Origin: Paracamarosporium sp. OC-R06-R3
Taxonomy: Eukaryota > Ascomycota > Dothideomycetes > Pleosporales > Didymosphaeriaceae
Direction: 5' to 3'
NCBI GenBank assembly: GCA_019828545.1
Contig: JACVRA010000369.1
Location: 306 to 49,282, forward strand
Length of the DNA stretch: 48,977 nt
Part shown: in pieces, positions 1 to 11,227 of the stretch
Layout: each line of letters starts with the position of its first letter
How positions within the stretch are numbered: position 1 is the stretch's first letter
The notes under the pieces: generated by a model
Seen by the model: only the letters and a program-made list of their open reading frames with translations
Told to the model about the DNA's origin: nothing
Database searches by the model: none
Program-made: the position numbers and the translations under genes

Positions 1-1070
1 GGTTTCGAAGGCGGGGCGCCTACCTTATTACAGTAGTAAAATAATTATTAATATACCATAAAAACTTATAGATAAATCTATTTAAATTAACTTAAAATAA
101 TATAAATTAGAGTAAAAGCTATACTATAACTTAAAAGAAGTAAAACTATCAGACACCGACACCCTCCATATGGAGGCAACCACATTATGAAACCCTGCGG
201 CAAGAAAGGTATCATCTGGATCAATGACCTCCTGGACAAGACTATCGACCTGGTTTCGGCTTGTGGAACAAGTCGAAAGATACGCTAGTATGGGTGGGTC
301 AAGATGCAACTTTTCAGGTAGCAAATCTTCTATATGTTACAAGACCAGAAGAACAAGGACGGGAAGATACGCTGGGAAGGCAGGATCAACCCGAGGCCGA
401 CAAAGAATGGCTGTAGGGCAGCCTAAGTTAGCCATTACGTGACCATGATCCCGCCAAGCATACGGGATTCTAAGAGTAAGAGAACTTAGCAGGAGCAAAG
501 GTGCTCCCAACTAAGGGCGGTACTCCTAGGAGCAAGACGGAATTATAGGAGTACGAAGAGGAGGACAACTAATATATAGTCTGGAAGGATCTCTGTACTT
601 TTCCTACTCTTTATAGTTAACTTCTCTTATATCTAAATTATAAGCACTTCTTATATACAAAAATAATTAGTCTTCCTTTAATACGTTATCTAGTATCTAC
701 GATACTTAATTAAAGCTTTACCCCCTTATTGCTAAACTACTTTCTATTACTAAAGCCCACGGCCCCGCTACGAGTAAACCCTACTGCCTTAGTACGGATC
801 AGACCAGGTACGTAGTACGCCCCGTAACACTATAGTCAAGAAGCTGTCGTCGAGGGTTAAATAACTCTATAGTAGATTGATAGGGTTGTCTTTTGCATGT
901 CTTGAAATGTGGAACATGGTGCAGTGGCGCAATTCTTCCGAAATGTATAACTTAACGCCAGGTGGCATAGTCGTTGAAGCAGCTTCTTCTAGACCAGCCA
1001 TTGGTGAGTAATGCTATAATACAAAATTGGCGTCAGGATCAAAGATCCTAACATTCTTTTCTATATAAGC
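1..1070. other. AT-rich gene-free left edge
   Basis: No gene could be supported here. Bases 1-130 and about 590-730 are strongly AT-rich with many TA steps, as in RIP-affected repeat DNA, while 150-560 is more balanced but holds only short frames without recognisable motifs. It may be the eroded end of a transposon that lies mainly outside the window. The first convincing coding signal is the stop codon of the FAD oxidoreductase at 1071. Confidence 0.5.
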
Positions 1071-2819
1071 CTAAACTCCCACAATTGGCGCATAGAACTG
1101 AAACCGATTCTCTGGATCTAAATGCTTCTTCAGCGTCTTCAACTTCGCGACACGCCACCCGCGGTACCCGTAAATGCTCTCCAGCGACTCCTCGCCAACC
1201 GCATAGTTGACGTAGGCGTGTAGCTCCTCCGTTCCTTCGGATCTGTGTAATATGTTGCGTAGTTCACGGCCAAAGTCTTGGGCGACTTTGTCGAGCGACG
1301 TGTCGGGCGCGTAGGTCACGACGGGGGATCTGGAGGGATAAGAATTAGATGTGAATGGGAAGGGTGAGAAAGAGGATGTAGAAAGGAGAGGCGAGAAGGA
1401 GAGAATGGAGAGAGCAAGGAGTGAGTCACTTACGCAAGCGTGTGATACTTCCGTAACGGAATTGCCGTCGAATCAAGCTGCACCGCCTTCACAGCCTGAG
1501 TAGATAGGCCTTCAAATAGCATGAGCGAGCGGTTAAGCGCTGGATATTGCATCGTCGTGCTGTTGTACAAGTTATACACATCTTTCGCAACGCCCTGTTT
1601 GAAGCCATCGAGGTACAGCGGGTACCGGATGCGGTTGATAGGCTCGTGCTGGCAGATATCGTCGTTGATGCCATTGCCCGTCAGCCCCGAGAGCTCGGGG
1701 TATGTCGTCGTCCCGTTTTCAATCTCGAGGGGGGAGAAGGTGCGGAAGGGCGCGGTCCATTTGTCGGCCGCGGACGCAGGGCCGTTGTACAGCATCACGA
1801 AGAAGACCACTGCCTGTTTGCTGTCAAGATCAGGTAAGTTTAGGAACACGGCATAGTGCTGTAGCTGCGGCGGCGTGTCTCTCTTGATCTTATCGAGCTG
1901 CGCAAAGACCTCGTCTACGGACGCACCTGAGTACGTGAATTTCTCATAGTACCATTGGTCCGAGTCCGGGACGTCGTAAATTTTGTTAGTGACTTCGCTC
2001 ACGATGCCGAAGTTGTGGCCTGCACCCCGCAGCGCCCAGAATAGGTCTGGGTTCTGTGTGTCGGAAGTGTTGATCACGGTTCCGTTGGCGAGAATCACGC
2101 GGGCTTGGAGGATCTGGTCTGCGGCGAGGCCATGAAGGCCCTGAATCCAACCGTGGCCGCCGCCGAGCATGGGGCCCAGGAATCCCACGCACTCACAGGT
2201 ACCGCTCACTAGACACCGGCATTAGCACGGAGAATCTTGGAGAATGGGATTGTGGAAAACATGACCTACCGGTCTGCTTCTTCGCTGCCCACAATTTCTG
2301 GGTGATGTCAAGGTTGGTGGCACCACCTTGCACCGTTACCGTGTTGTTTTCGTTGATGGTAATCTTGTTTAGAGCGCGGATAGTGATTTGGATGCCGTCT
2401 TTCATGTTCGCCAAAGATTTGATCTCGCCATGGCCAGCATTGACAGCTAGGAACGGGATCGAATGAGCATTAGCGTACTTGATCTGTAGCATGCTTTAGT
2501 ATGACATTCTACGTTCCAATTTTCTTCGGCACAATCAATGGAGACGTACAGTCTCGACAATGTCGTTTTCGGTAGCTACCTGCACAACGGCCTGGAACGA
2601 GGGACTGGCGAACAACTGCCAGCGCTTGGTGGCCTCGGCCAGGTCTCCAAACTCTGCGTCAATGATAATGGCATCTTTGGAAAGCTTTGGGCCCAATTCA
2701 TCTCGAATGCCGGATACTCTTCTGCTGAGAGGGAGGTCGACAACAGTGGCGGCGTCAATTGAATACCCCAACGAACACACCGAAAGCAAGAGCATACACA
2801 ACAGGTACAACGAATGCAT
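1071..2819 (-). CDS. Secreted BBE-type FAD-linked oxidoreductase (4 exons, 505 aa)
   Basis: Exons on the minus strand are 2819-2550, 2483-2270, 2208-1434 and 1329-1071; introns of 66, 61 and 104 bp have GTACGT, GTAGGT and GTAAGT donors, and the coding length is 1518 nt. A hydrophobic leader (MHSLYLLCMLLLSVCSLGYS) predicts secretion. The FAD_binding_4 domain shows NAGHG with His108 and GTCECVG with Cys166, the pair used for bicovalent FAD attachment in the berberine bridge enzyme/6-hydroxynicotine oxidase family, then GPMLGGGHGW. A BBE C-terminal domain follows, with NYAVGEES and LDPENRFQF. In fungal clusters such enzymes do oxidations or oxidative cyclisations outside the cytosol. It is divergent from the SDR across a 618-bp promoter, which supports membership of the PKS cluster. 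The substrate cannot be told from sequence. Confidence 0.93.
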
Positions 2820-3437
2820 GGCTTCAAAGACGGGCGAAAGTTCTGTCGATCAGAAACAACAATGATCAATCGCAGAGCTATCAAAAGACGCCGCAACACC
2901 TTGCATAAGCGAGGATGTGGGTGGGCCATTGATCGGGAAGACTCACTGCAAGGCAATATCAGGCGATTGATGTTGCCCCTTGCCCCTACACCTGGCGTCG
3001 GAGTCTGAACAGACTGGATAAACCTGGTTTACTGCCACTGTACAGGCTCGCCGGTCTAACCGCAATATCAGATATGATATTTGGGGCCATTTCTTGATTG
3101 CATCGCCATGCTGACTGCATGTAACGGTTAGATCGAAATATTGGAAGGATCCTACGGACTTCGCGTAGCGCTAGCGTCCGAGTCAAATACTCTACGATAC
3201 CCACACACTGGTAGGACTAGCGTAGGCTGGCCCCCTGCTGTGTAACGGCCGCGTACTCGGCCCCATGTGTAACGGTCGCGTACTCGGCCCCCTGCTGTGT
3301 AACGGTCGCTTATTCGGTAGCGCTATTGGCACTTCTCACCCCGGGCTAAATACGTCTCGGCTCGCCCAAATACACTACACTATTAATCGCCAGTCCTGCA
3401 CCAGGCCGTCTCATCCCACAGGCCTCCTCCGCGCACC
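2820..3437. promoter_or_regulatory. Divergent promoter between the FAD oxidoreductase and SDR
   Basis: These 618 bp separate two divergently transcribed start codons (2819 on minus, 3438 on plus), so both genes probably share control elements. The sequence contains four same-strand copies of TGTAACGG, starting at 3120, 3241, 3268 and 3298. The last three lie in a tandem array nearer the SDR start. No clear TATA box was seen. The regulatory role is inferred from position and repetition. Confidence 0.6.
3229..3315 (+). repeat. Three-unit tandem promoter repeat (27-30 bp units)
   Basis: Units are 3229-3258, 3259-3285 and 3286-3315. Each starts GGCCCC, contains TGTAACGG(C/T)CGC and ends TACTC or TATTC; the middle unit lacks three bases of the CTGCTG spacer. 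A further TGTAACGG lies at 3120. A repeated CGG-containing core in a cluster promoter is what a binding site for a fungal Zn2Cys6 or Myb-like regulator would look like, but the binding factor is unknown and no such gene lies nearby. Confidence 0.8.
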
Positions 3438-4264
3438 ATGGCCGAATCTACGACTGTCACGCTCATCACGGGCCCCAACCGCGGTAAGTCTCCATCTTAC
3501 ACGCCGGCAAGCGCGTGTCGACTGTTGCCTGTACAAGTCTTCTGATGGCCATCCCCTGCTTCACAGGTATCGGCCACGGCATCCTGGCCACGCTTCTTGC
3601 CCGTCCTAATAATACACTCATCGCGGCTGTCCGCGACCCTGAGGCGGTGCTGTCCAAGGCCTTGCACGAGCTGCCCAAGGGCGAGGGCAGCACGCTGTTT
3701 GTCGTCAAGATCGACCAGGCAGTCTCCACTGATGCCGCTGCAGCTATCCAATCTCTCGAGGGCATCGAGCGCATCGACACGGTCATAGCCAATGCTGCAA
3801 TGGCCGACGTGTGCGCCAGTGTTGTGGGCACCGCCGCCGACGACGTCCGCCGCCACATGGACGTCAATCTGATCGGCGTGCTCACGCTCTTCCAGGCCAC
3901 CGAGCCGCTGCTTAAAAAGTCAACAAAGCCTAAACTGGTCGTGCTTAGCTCCTTGCTGGGCAGCGCCACGCTGTGCACGGCGGTACCCGGCCCGTGGTTC
4001 TGCTACGGTGTGACAAAGGCCGCCGTCAACTATCTAGTGCGCCGCATCCACGTCGAGAACGAGTGGCTGGCGACGACAGTGTTGCAGCCTGGTTGGGTGC
4101 AGACCGACATGGGGACGTTCGCGGCTAAGAGCGTTGGTATGGACAGCGCACCTATGAAGCTAGAGGACAGTGTTGCGGGCTGCGTCCGCGTCGTGGACGC
4201 TGTGTCGCGCGAGAAGTACAACGGCGAGTGGGTGGACAGCGAGGAGAAGCCGGTTCCGTGGTAG
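3438..4264 (+). CDS. Short-chain dehydrogenase/reductase (2 exons, 247 aa)
   Basis: Exon 1 (3438-3483) codes the first 15 residues and exon 2 is 3567-4264; the 83-bp intron has a GTAAGT donor and CACAG acceptor and splits the cofactor motif. Spliced, the N-terminus reads TGPNRGIGHG, the TGxxxGxG Rossmann signature of classical SDRs that bind NAD(P)H. NAA at IANAAMAD, the Ser-rich strand VVLSSLLGSA and the catalytic pair Y162xxxK166 (YGVTK) follow, then the PGWVQTDMG loop typical of the sniffer/C-factor-like group. It should be a cytosolic ketoreductase or alcohol dehydrogenase on a pathway intermediate. Length is normal for the family. It is convergent with the P450, with only 91 bp between the two stops. 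Confidence 0.95.
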
Positions 4265-4355
4265 AGTGAGCGAGCACAATCAACACCCATTGATAAACGA
4301 CACGATTTGCATTTGTGTTGCTTCCTGTCACTTCTACGACTATATAGTACTGAAT

Positions 4356-6194
4356 CTACCTCTTAAGCTTGCGAAAAAGCACATGCTTGGTTGGGTCTGG
4401 AATTCCCGCGTCAGCATAGACGAGGTTCTTCGGGCGGTCAACGCCATCAGGAAGCTTCAGCTCGTAATTTTCGAGCACGTGGATGAGCATGAGCTTGCTC
4501 TCCAAGCTAGCATAGAAGCGGCCAGGACACGAAAAACGTCCATGTCCAAACACCAGACTATACTGCCCCGTCGACGTGAACAGACTCATCTTCGCGGCTG
4601 CGGTCTTGGACTCTTCAGAGCCTTCCTGCCGCATTCGATGGTACCGAAACCCGTCGAACTCATGCGGGTTGGAAAACTGGCTCTGTGTCAGCATCAGGGG
4701 TCCCGCGGGCACGGCGATCCAGCACGACTTGGGCAGCACTTTGCCGTCGCTAAGCGTGTGGTCTCTGAGGACCTTGCGGTTGAAGGCAACTATGTGTGCG
4801 TCAGTGGTTCTCTCTACTCGAATATCCAAAGAGTATGCAGTAGACGTACGTGAAGAAGGAGGGTTCAGCCGCATTGACTCTTTCATGAAGCTGTCCAGCT
4901 TTGACAGCTTCGACAACGTCGTCTTCTGCAGCACGCCGTCAGTTTCTCGGAGCGCCTCCCGGTATTCGGCGATCAGCGGCGGAGCATATTCGTCCCACCG
5001 GTATGCCAGATCGTACAGGCAGTTGGTCATGTGGTTGGTTGTCGTATGGATGGCTGCAAATCCGATGCCAAGTTGCCGCGTGAGGATATCTTGTATCTTT
5101 GCGTTGGGACCTGAGGCTTCGATGAGCCAGTCCAGCATATCCCCGTCGCCGGCTACTTTTCTTTCTGTTCGAGAGCATTAGTCACCACCATGACGATCGT
5201 TCCAAAAAACGCACCTTTAGTTTGTGCTTTCGACTCTCGCATCTTAGCTTTTACCACCGGTGCTAGCAACTTCCAATTGTTCGCGTGTATTGTTTTGATC
5301 TTCCAGAATTCCGGGATGAAAGGCGCAACGAAGGGCCTGAGCAGCGCCGGAAGAACTTTAAGGTAGCTTGACACGACAAACACACAGGTCGCAAAGTTGA
5401 TGTACGTATCTAAGAAAAGCCTATTCGTCGAAAGCTCTTCTCCGACGAAGATACGTCCCGTCATGCGCCCCACGATCTGAAGAAAGATGTCGTGCACATT
5501 GATTGGTGTCCACTCTGCGAATTTATCGTTCAGTCCTTATCGGTCTGAAAAATGTAACAGGGGAGCACTGCTTACCAGCGCAATCCGGTAGCTCGTCTCG
5601 GAATGCTTTTCTTCCTGCGTCTGCCAGCGGCTCGACCAAGTTGCCCAACTTCTGCGTCAAGTGGTTGCGCAGCACCGTCCAGGTGATGTCACCCAGCATT
5701 TCATGCGCTTTCATAGTCGTGAACCCGCCGAGCAGGTACTCTTCGACGGAGATGGACGAGCTCATGGTTGTGGGTGGCAAGCTCTTGAGCTCCTCCATAT
5801 ACTCCGGCGGCAAGACGAAGAAGCTGTAGTCAGCGAGCGGCGCCCTGAAGATGCGACCCGAATGCTATTTCCATGAGTAACTGTTCGTTCTACGTCGGCA
5901 ATGCATGAGACCTACTTTCTTGAAAGCTTCAAACATATCAGTGTGTCCAGCGCGCATGTACCGGAACTTTGCCCGCATCTCGGTCAACCACGGCCATGCC
6001 GTCCCTTCTGGCTTACCAATAAGAACTGTTTCATCGCTCAACACTCTCCTCCCGTTGCGGATGCTGTATAGATCTTTCTGATTGCTGTTGAGCGACACAG
6101 CGAATGTGAGGGCTATTGATGCGATGAATGTCGCAGTCAGCAGGGTCACATGCTCGGAGGCCAGAGTCTGGACAGACTCCCAAATAAGGCCCAT
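4356..6194 (-). CDS. Cytochrome P450 monooxygenase (5 exons, 538 aa)
   Basis: Exons are 6194-5916, 5864-5576, 5514-5215, 5164-4850 and 4789-4356, with introns of 51, 61, 50 and 60 bp; coding length 1617 nt. An N-terminal hydrophobic segment (VTLLTATFIASIALTFAV) anchors it in the ER membrane. The I-helix motif is AAIHTTT (residues about 326-332), the ExxR motif is ESMR (385-388) and the heme-binding loop is FGHGRFSCPGR with Cys482 as thiolate ligand. The NPPS-x-AFNRKV segment and the overall layout match fungal secondary-metabolite P450s related to ent-kaurene oxidase-type enzymes. It probably hydroxylates or further oxidises the polyketide. It shares a 539-bp divergent promoter with the membrane protein at 6734. 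One donor (GTGCGT at 5214) is non-consensus, but the spliced frame matches the family. Confidence 0.95.
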
Positions 6195-6733
6195 CTTGTG
6201 TCCGTTATAAGGGTGTTGGATGCTAATAAGCTGAATGATTCGAGTGGAGTGACAGAGGCGATGCGCAAGTCCAACGCAAAGGAATCTTTTACTATAGATT
6301 AATGCCAGCGCTTAGTGGTCGTCCCCAAGGAGGGTGGATCTGTCGTAGTTCAATGGATGCATTCTAGTAGGCCTATCGTATCGCGCGCGTGTGCGAGAGC
6401 ATTACGACGTAGCGCCGCAATCCCTGTTGCGAACTGCATATATTACCTTGTCCCACACAATCTCCGGACTTCGCCCAGCCCCCGCATCCTGCAACTAAAC
6501 ACGCCTCAAAGCTGACACGAGGTATTCCCTCCCTGCTAGGTGCCGCGATTGCAGAAGATCATCCACCCCCTCTCCCTTCTCTGTCAAGCCCAGGTAATCA
6601 CGCAACCCTTAGGCTGACCTCGTACTGCTTCCCAGCACTGAGACTGCATTTTCGCTCATAGCACTCTTGTTATTCCTTGGACATCTCTGTCCCTTGAAGC
6701 GATTGCCTACTTACACGTTTAGTCGTCGACAGC
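6195..6733. promoter_or_regulatory. Divergent promoter between P450 and membrane protein
   Basis: These 539 bp lie between the two start codons. A single CCGTTATA (TATAACGG on the minus strand) at 6202-6209 resembles the core of the repeat array in the FAD/SDR promoter, but one copy could be chance. Pyrimidine-rich tracts precede the plus-strand start. No other clear element was seen. Confidence 0.4.
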
Positions 6734-7965
6734 ATGGCGCGCATCCCCCTCTCCGAGAACGAGAAGGGGCACAAAGTCGTCATTATCTTGTCTGTGTTCA
6801 TGACGCTGGATATTTTATTCGTCGCCGCAAGGTTCTGGGCACGGCAACTAAGGAAACAGAGCCTGGCGTTCAATGACTGGGCACTGCTGGCAGCGCTGGT
6901 AAGTGAGGCCGCAGACACGGCTGCAGCACCCAGTGGACCCTGACGTGCATATATACAAGACACGATTCTAATATGCATTAGGTATCTACTGCTGGAATGT
7001 ATGGGGACATTGTTGCTCTGGTGTTGTACGGCGGTGTTGGGCTGCACGTCGTGGATCTCATCCAGAACTATGGCGGCATGCCGACGATCTTCACAGCAGG
7101 GAAACTGGTGCTTGCCGCCGACATTCTGTGGTACATTTTCTTTGCTTCGAGAGAGCACAATAACGATAAACTATTATTATTACTAACGCAGCGCAGGAAT
7201 ACCTCCACGTTAATCATCAAAGTGTCTATCCTCTCGCTGTACCTATCCATCTTCGGCGTCACAAGCAATCGGTTCCGGAAAATGGTGTACATCGTAATGG
7301 GCATTTGCATCACGAGCACAGTCATCTTCATCGTCCAAATTCTAGTGCTGTGCCGCCCGCTCCCATTCTTCTGGGATAAGAGCATCAACGGATCCTGCGG
7401 CTCGCTGCCGCTCACATACCTAATTCCGAGCCTGATCATCACGTTAGAAGACATCACCGTGTTTGTGCTGCCGATGCCGCTCCTCTGGAAACTTCAGGCG
7501 TCAACTAGCAAGAAACTCGGCGCCATGTTCGTCTTTGGCCTAGGATTGGGTATCTGCCTCGTTGCCGGCGTCCGCATCAAATACGTGCTCGTCATCAAAG
7601 AACAAGATTTTACAGAGACTATATGGATGTTCGCCATCTTCGGCGGTCTGGAGCCTATGCTCGGTATCATCTGCGCCTGCCTGCCCATCATCCCCGCGCT
7701 CGTCGCACACTACACCAAGAACAGGATTATGAACTGGAGCGTCCGGGGTCGCAGTGGCGAACACTCGTTTAAGCGCGCGTTTGGAAAGAACGTTAGCAAT
7801 TCCAGTGGCCGCAGTGGCAAGAATGACTTCAAGCGGCTCGGCGATGGCGAATATCCGCTTATTGACCAGCCGGGCCCGGCGGGGCGTGCAGAGGCCATGA
7901 CGTTGGAGGGAATAAAGGTTACGAAGGGTTACGCGGTGGATACGCAGTCGATCAATAGAAGATAG
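6734..7965 (+). CDS. Fungal rhodopsin-domain seven-helix membrane protein (3 exons, 360 aa)
   Basis: Exons are 6734-6898, 6982-7130 and 7197-7965. The second intron (7131-7196, 66 bp) has no stop and a length divisible by three, so it reads through as an open frame. It is called from a GTACAT donor, a perfect TACTAAC at 7181-7187 and a GCAG acceptor, and removing it restores the family pattern DILWNTSTLIIKVSILSLYL. Seven hydrophobic segments follow the order of the fungal rhodopsin (SAT4/Pth11-like) domain: VIILSVFMTLDILFVAARFW, an FNDWALL turn, a KVSILSLYLSIF helix, LVLCRPLPFFW, DITVFVLPMPLLW, FVFGLGLGICLVAGVRI and EPMLGIICACLPIIPAL, then a basic cytoplasmic tail. There is no CFEM domain. 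Such proteins occur in several fungal metabolite clusters with mostly unproven roles (sensing, transport or intermediate handling). Confidence 0.9.
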
Positions 7966-8419
7966 GAGCGCGGGATGGTGTGAGTGTTCACATTTTTGGA
8001 GTCGTGCATGTTGGGATATGTATTATATGCCCTGGCCTAGATTTTAGACGTGACAGTTGTTGTATGTTTATGGATGTGTAGGTCGTGGAAGTTGTGCAGG
8101 TGATATTGGGCTTTCCACGTGCTCGATACTGGTTTGATCAAAAGCCGATCAATAAGCTGCCGTGAGAGCGTCATATGCCAGCTGGAAGTGCTCACGCTTA
8201 GCAGGGCCCAGTCATCGAAACCTCTCTTTTGGTATGGATCTAGCTGTAGGCGAATGTCCGGCCTGCATGGATTCATGACTTAGCGGGTAATATATTTGGA
8301 AAAAGCGCTAGAGAACTTACATATAAACCTATAGGGATGTTCTGAGGCACCTCTCCTGCAAACATCACTTCCCTTCACATTATACATCTTGCGCACTTCT
8401 ACGCTCATATACAAACACT
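7966..8419. other. Intergenic, presumed O-methyltransferase promoter
   Basis: No gene is visible in these 454 bp. It contains the 3' end of the membrane protein transcript and, nearer 8420, AT-rich TATA-like stretches (for example ATATAAAC at 8321-8328) that may serve the methyltransferase. Confidence 0.4.
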
Positions 8420-9879
8420 ATGGCCAACTCAACCCACAAGGCAACACTGCCTGCACTCGCCGAAAGCATGGCAACTCTCGCGCAGGCCATTGCTTCCCAC
8501 TTCAAACAAACAGGAAGCGCAGCCCCCGATTTCACCCCTATGTCTACGGAGATCCCCTCGTCGGCGGAATACGAGCGTTTGCGCATCGAATTCAACACCG
8601 TAGCCATGGACCTACTCCGACTAGTCAATGGTCCCAAAGTCGAACTCCGAAGCTTCATCACCAAGCACTACGAATTCGCCGCCTGGCAAGTCGCTCTCGA
8701 GTTCGACTACTTCAATCTGGTCCCGCTGGACGGCAGCATCTCGGTTCAAGACCTGGCAGCAAAGGCCGGGATGGACGAGGTCAGGACGTTGCAAGTGATG
8801 CGGTACCTAGCCACGCAACGCGTCTTCGATGAGCTGCCCGGCAAGGACGAAGACAGCTTCCAGTTTCAACATACTGCGGCTAGTGCCGCCATTGCTAGAG
8901 AACCGCTGCTCAAAGATGTGGCCCTCATGCAAGCTGACGAGATGTTTCGCGCCTCGTCCTCTAACATGGACGCCATCAAGGCCTCGCCGTTTAAGATTAA
9001 GCCCGATGGATGCCCGTTCACCATGAGGCATGGTGAGATGACGTACAAGTGGTACGAAAAGCACCCAGACCATGCGGCTAGGTTCGCAAGGGCCATGAAG
9101 GGCGTTACTCTCAGTGAGCCTATCCTTTTCTCCCAGTTGTGGTTTGGGTGCTGACATGGCTGGGTGTCGACAGTGGATCGACAGACTACGGAGTTGAGCA
9201 ACGAATACGACTGGGCGTCTTTGCCCAAGGGCACGATTGTGGATGTCGGCGGCGGCAGCGGGCATGTCTCGCGGTCGCTCGCAGAGGTGCGCAGCCCGTC
9301 AAATCTCCACACACACAAAGTAAGGGTATGACTGACATCACCAGGCGTTCCCACACCTCGACTTCGTCATCCAAGACGTATCTCCAACAATGCTCGCTCA
9401 GGGACCATCACTATGGGAAGGCTTCTCCTCCCGGGTACAATTCCACGAGTATGACTTCTTCCAGCCGCAGCCGATACACGACGCGGTCGCCTACTTCTCG
9501 CGGCAGATCACGCACAACCTGACGAACGAGGACGTGGTCCGGTTCTTCAAATCGTTTGTCCCCGCATTGGAAAGTAACAAGCCCGGCACCCCAATGCTGA
9601 TCAACGACACAGTGATCCCCGAGCCCGGCGAGAAGTCGCGCTACGAGGAACACGGGCTCCGGCAAATGGATCTGGCGATGTGGATCTGCTTTAATTCGAA
9701 GCAGAGGACTGCCGGCGAATTCAGGAAGTTGCTCACCGAGGCAGACTCGAGACTCAAGGTATATTCCCTGATGAGGAATAGAACGTGCGTGATATGCAGT
9801 GTACTGACGCGATGCGCAGCTTGTCAAAGTCCATAGCAAAGGGAGCATGGGCCTTCTGGAAGTTCAACTTCAGCATTGA
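8420..9879 (+). CDS. SAM-dependent O-methyltransferase, family 2 (4 exons, 426 aa)
   Basis: Exons are 8420-9113, 9174-9286, 9345-9758 and 9820-9879, introns 60, 58 and 61 bp, coding length 1281 nt. The last exon codes only 19 residues (ending LEVQLQH) and would be missed by simple ORF calling. An N-terminal winged-helix dimerisation part is followed by the SAM-binding glycine motif VDVGGGSGHVS at about residues 252-262, DFVIQD and the LINDTVIPEPGE region of the plant COMT-like Methyltransf_2 fold. It should methylate a hydroxyl of the polyketide or of a P450 product in the cytosol. It reads the same way as the PKS, 1.35 kb upstream of it. Length is normal for fungal members. Confidence 0.95.
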
Positions 9880-11227
9880 ATAACTTGCATGAACTAGATC
9901 GATGGGACCCACTGTGGCGATGCGCAACCTGGGTTTACATTCATCGGGTATTGTTCGCAGGAGTTAGCTTGGCGCGGTAGTGTGGCACGGTGCTTGGGCT
10001 TACGCACATTCGCCGCATTCAATCTCAATCCCAGTAACGTTTTTATTGAATACGCAAAGATAGATTAAATGCAAGAGAAAGAAACATGTGTGAGCTTTTA
10101 GCGTGGTCCTTCAGCATTCAATTGGCTAACAAAGCCTTTACGGACTTCTTGAGGGCTTATCCACCCCAGTGGCGTATCAAAAGCCTTCAAAATAATGGGA
10201 AATCGGCTAAATCATAGCCTTTGCAAGGGAAGTCACTGTCCACTGATAGGCTAACACCCCTGCACGAAGGAGCATCAAAGACCCGCACTAGGGTGTTGAC
10301 TGTAGGCTAGATCAAACACTGTATATAACTTGCATCTCAACCAATGCAGATACCATCGGCGTTCAGTGACTGTGGGAGGATGGGGCCAAGATGACCGCTT
10401 CAGCAGGGAAGGCCTCGTATAATGCTTCTAAAGCTCTCCGTCCCAACGAACGTGCATCGACGTAGCATGGGGGCCGCGATTGCGACCTACTTTGTCACAA
10501 GATCGATTGTCCGAGACACGTCACTGAGCTAGGATTGTAGCACAATTAATCTTTCAAGACTCTGCGATATCTATCAGGCTGCCAAAACAGTACTGGGTCT
10601 TGACTAGCTTTCCTGAAAAGGCCCTGCAGCATCTGTATCACAACGAAGGCTGCCTTTGATGGGGAGGGGTTCTCCGGAATCAGAACTGGGCTTGATACCA
10701 CCAGAACTTGATGAATCTATCAACTTATACTACTCTAAGAGCCTAAGATATATTCTGCATCGTCTTATTCAGCATGATTAGGACTCATGATCACTCTTAG
10801 CGTGTTTCAAAGGCGTTGAAAGACTTATCATACTCCATGCGTTGCTAGTGGGTGGTGAGCACAATTTTCGGACAATCCCCTCCCACCACGGACTACATGT
10901 CACCCTGCGACCTACATCTTGGGTTATGCAATCTATATTCGCAGTCTTACCGAGCGCATTATTGCGTCTTACCTGCAGAAACCATCTAGCTAGGCCAGGC
11001 AACTGTGAACGCAGATATTTGTCTAACGTCATTTTGGTATAGGTGATTATCTCTCACTTCAGATCCTTCCCACAGCCAGAACACCCCTGACAGTACGGAG
11101 TCTTCGAGTCGAGTTGCAATGCGTCCAGCGTGACCCTACGCCTGGCCTATCGACCTAGAGGCTCTAGCCCTAACCTTAACAACTACCCTCTGAGAAGCTT
11201 CGCACCCCCCCGATGCACACATTTACC
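9880..11227. other. Intergenic region upstream of the PKS
   Basis: No open frame above about 85 residues and no family motif was found on either strand in these 1.35 kb. It includes the OMT 3' region and the presumed PKS promoter. The TGTAACGG motif of the FAD/SDR promoter was not seen here. The PKS start has a favourable context (TTTACCATGG). Confidence 0.5.

Noticed and set aside
1521..1856. Plus-strand frames over the FAD oxidoreductase
   Set aside because: They are shadows of the minus-strand exon 3, which has strong family motifs.
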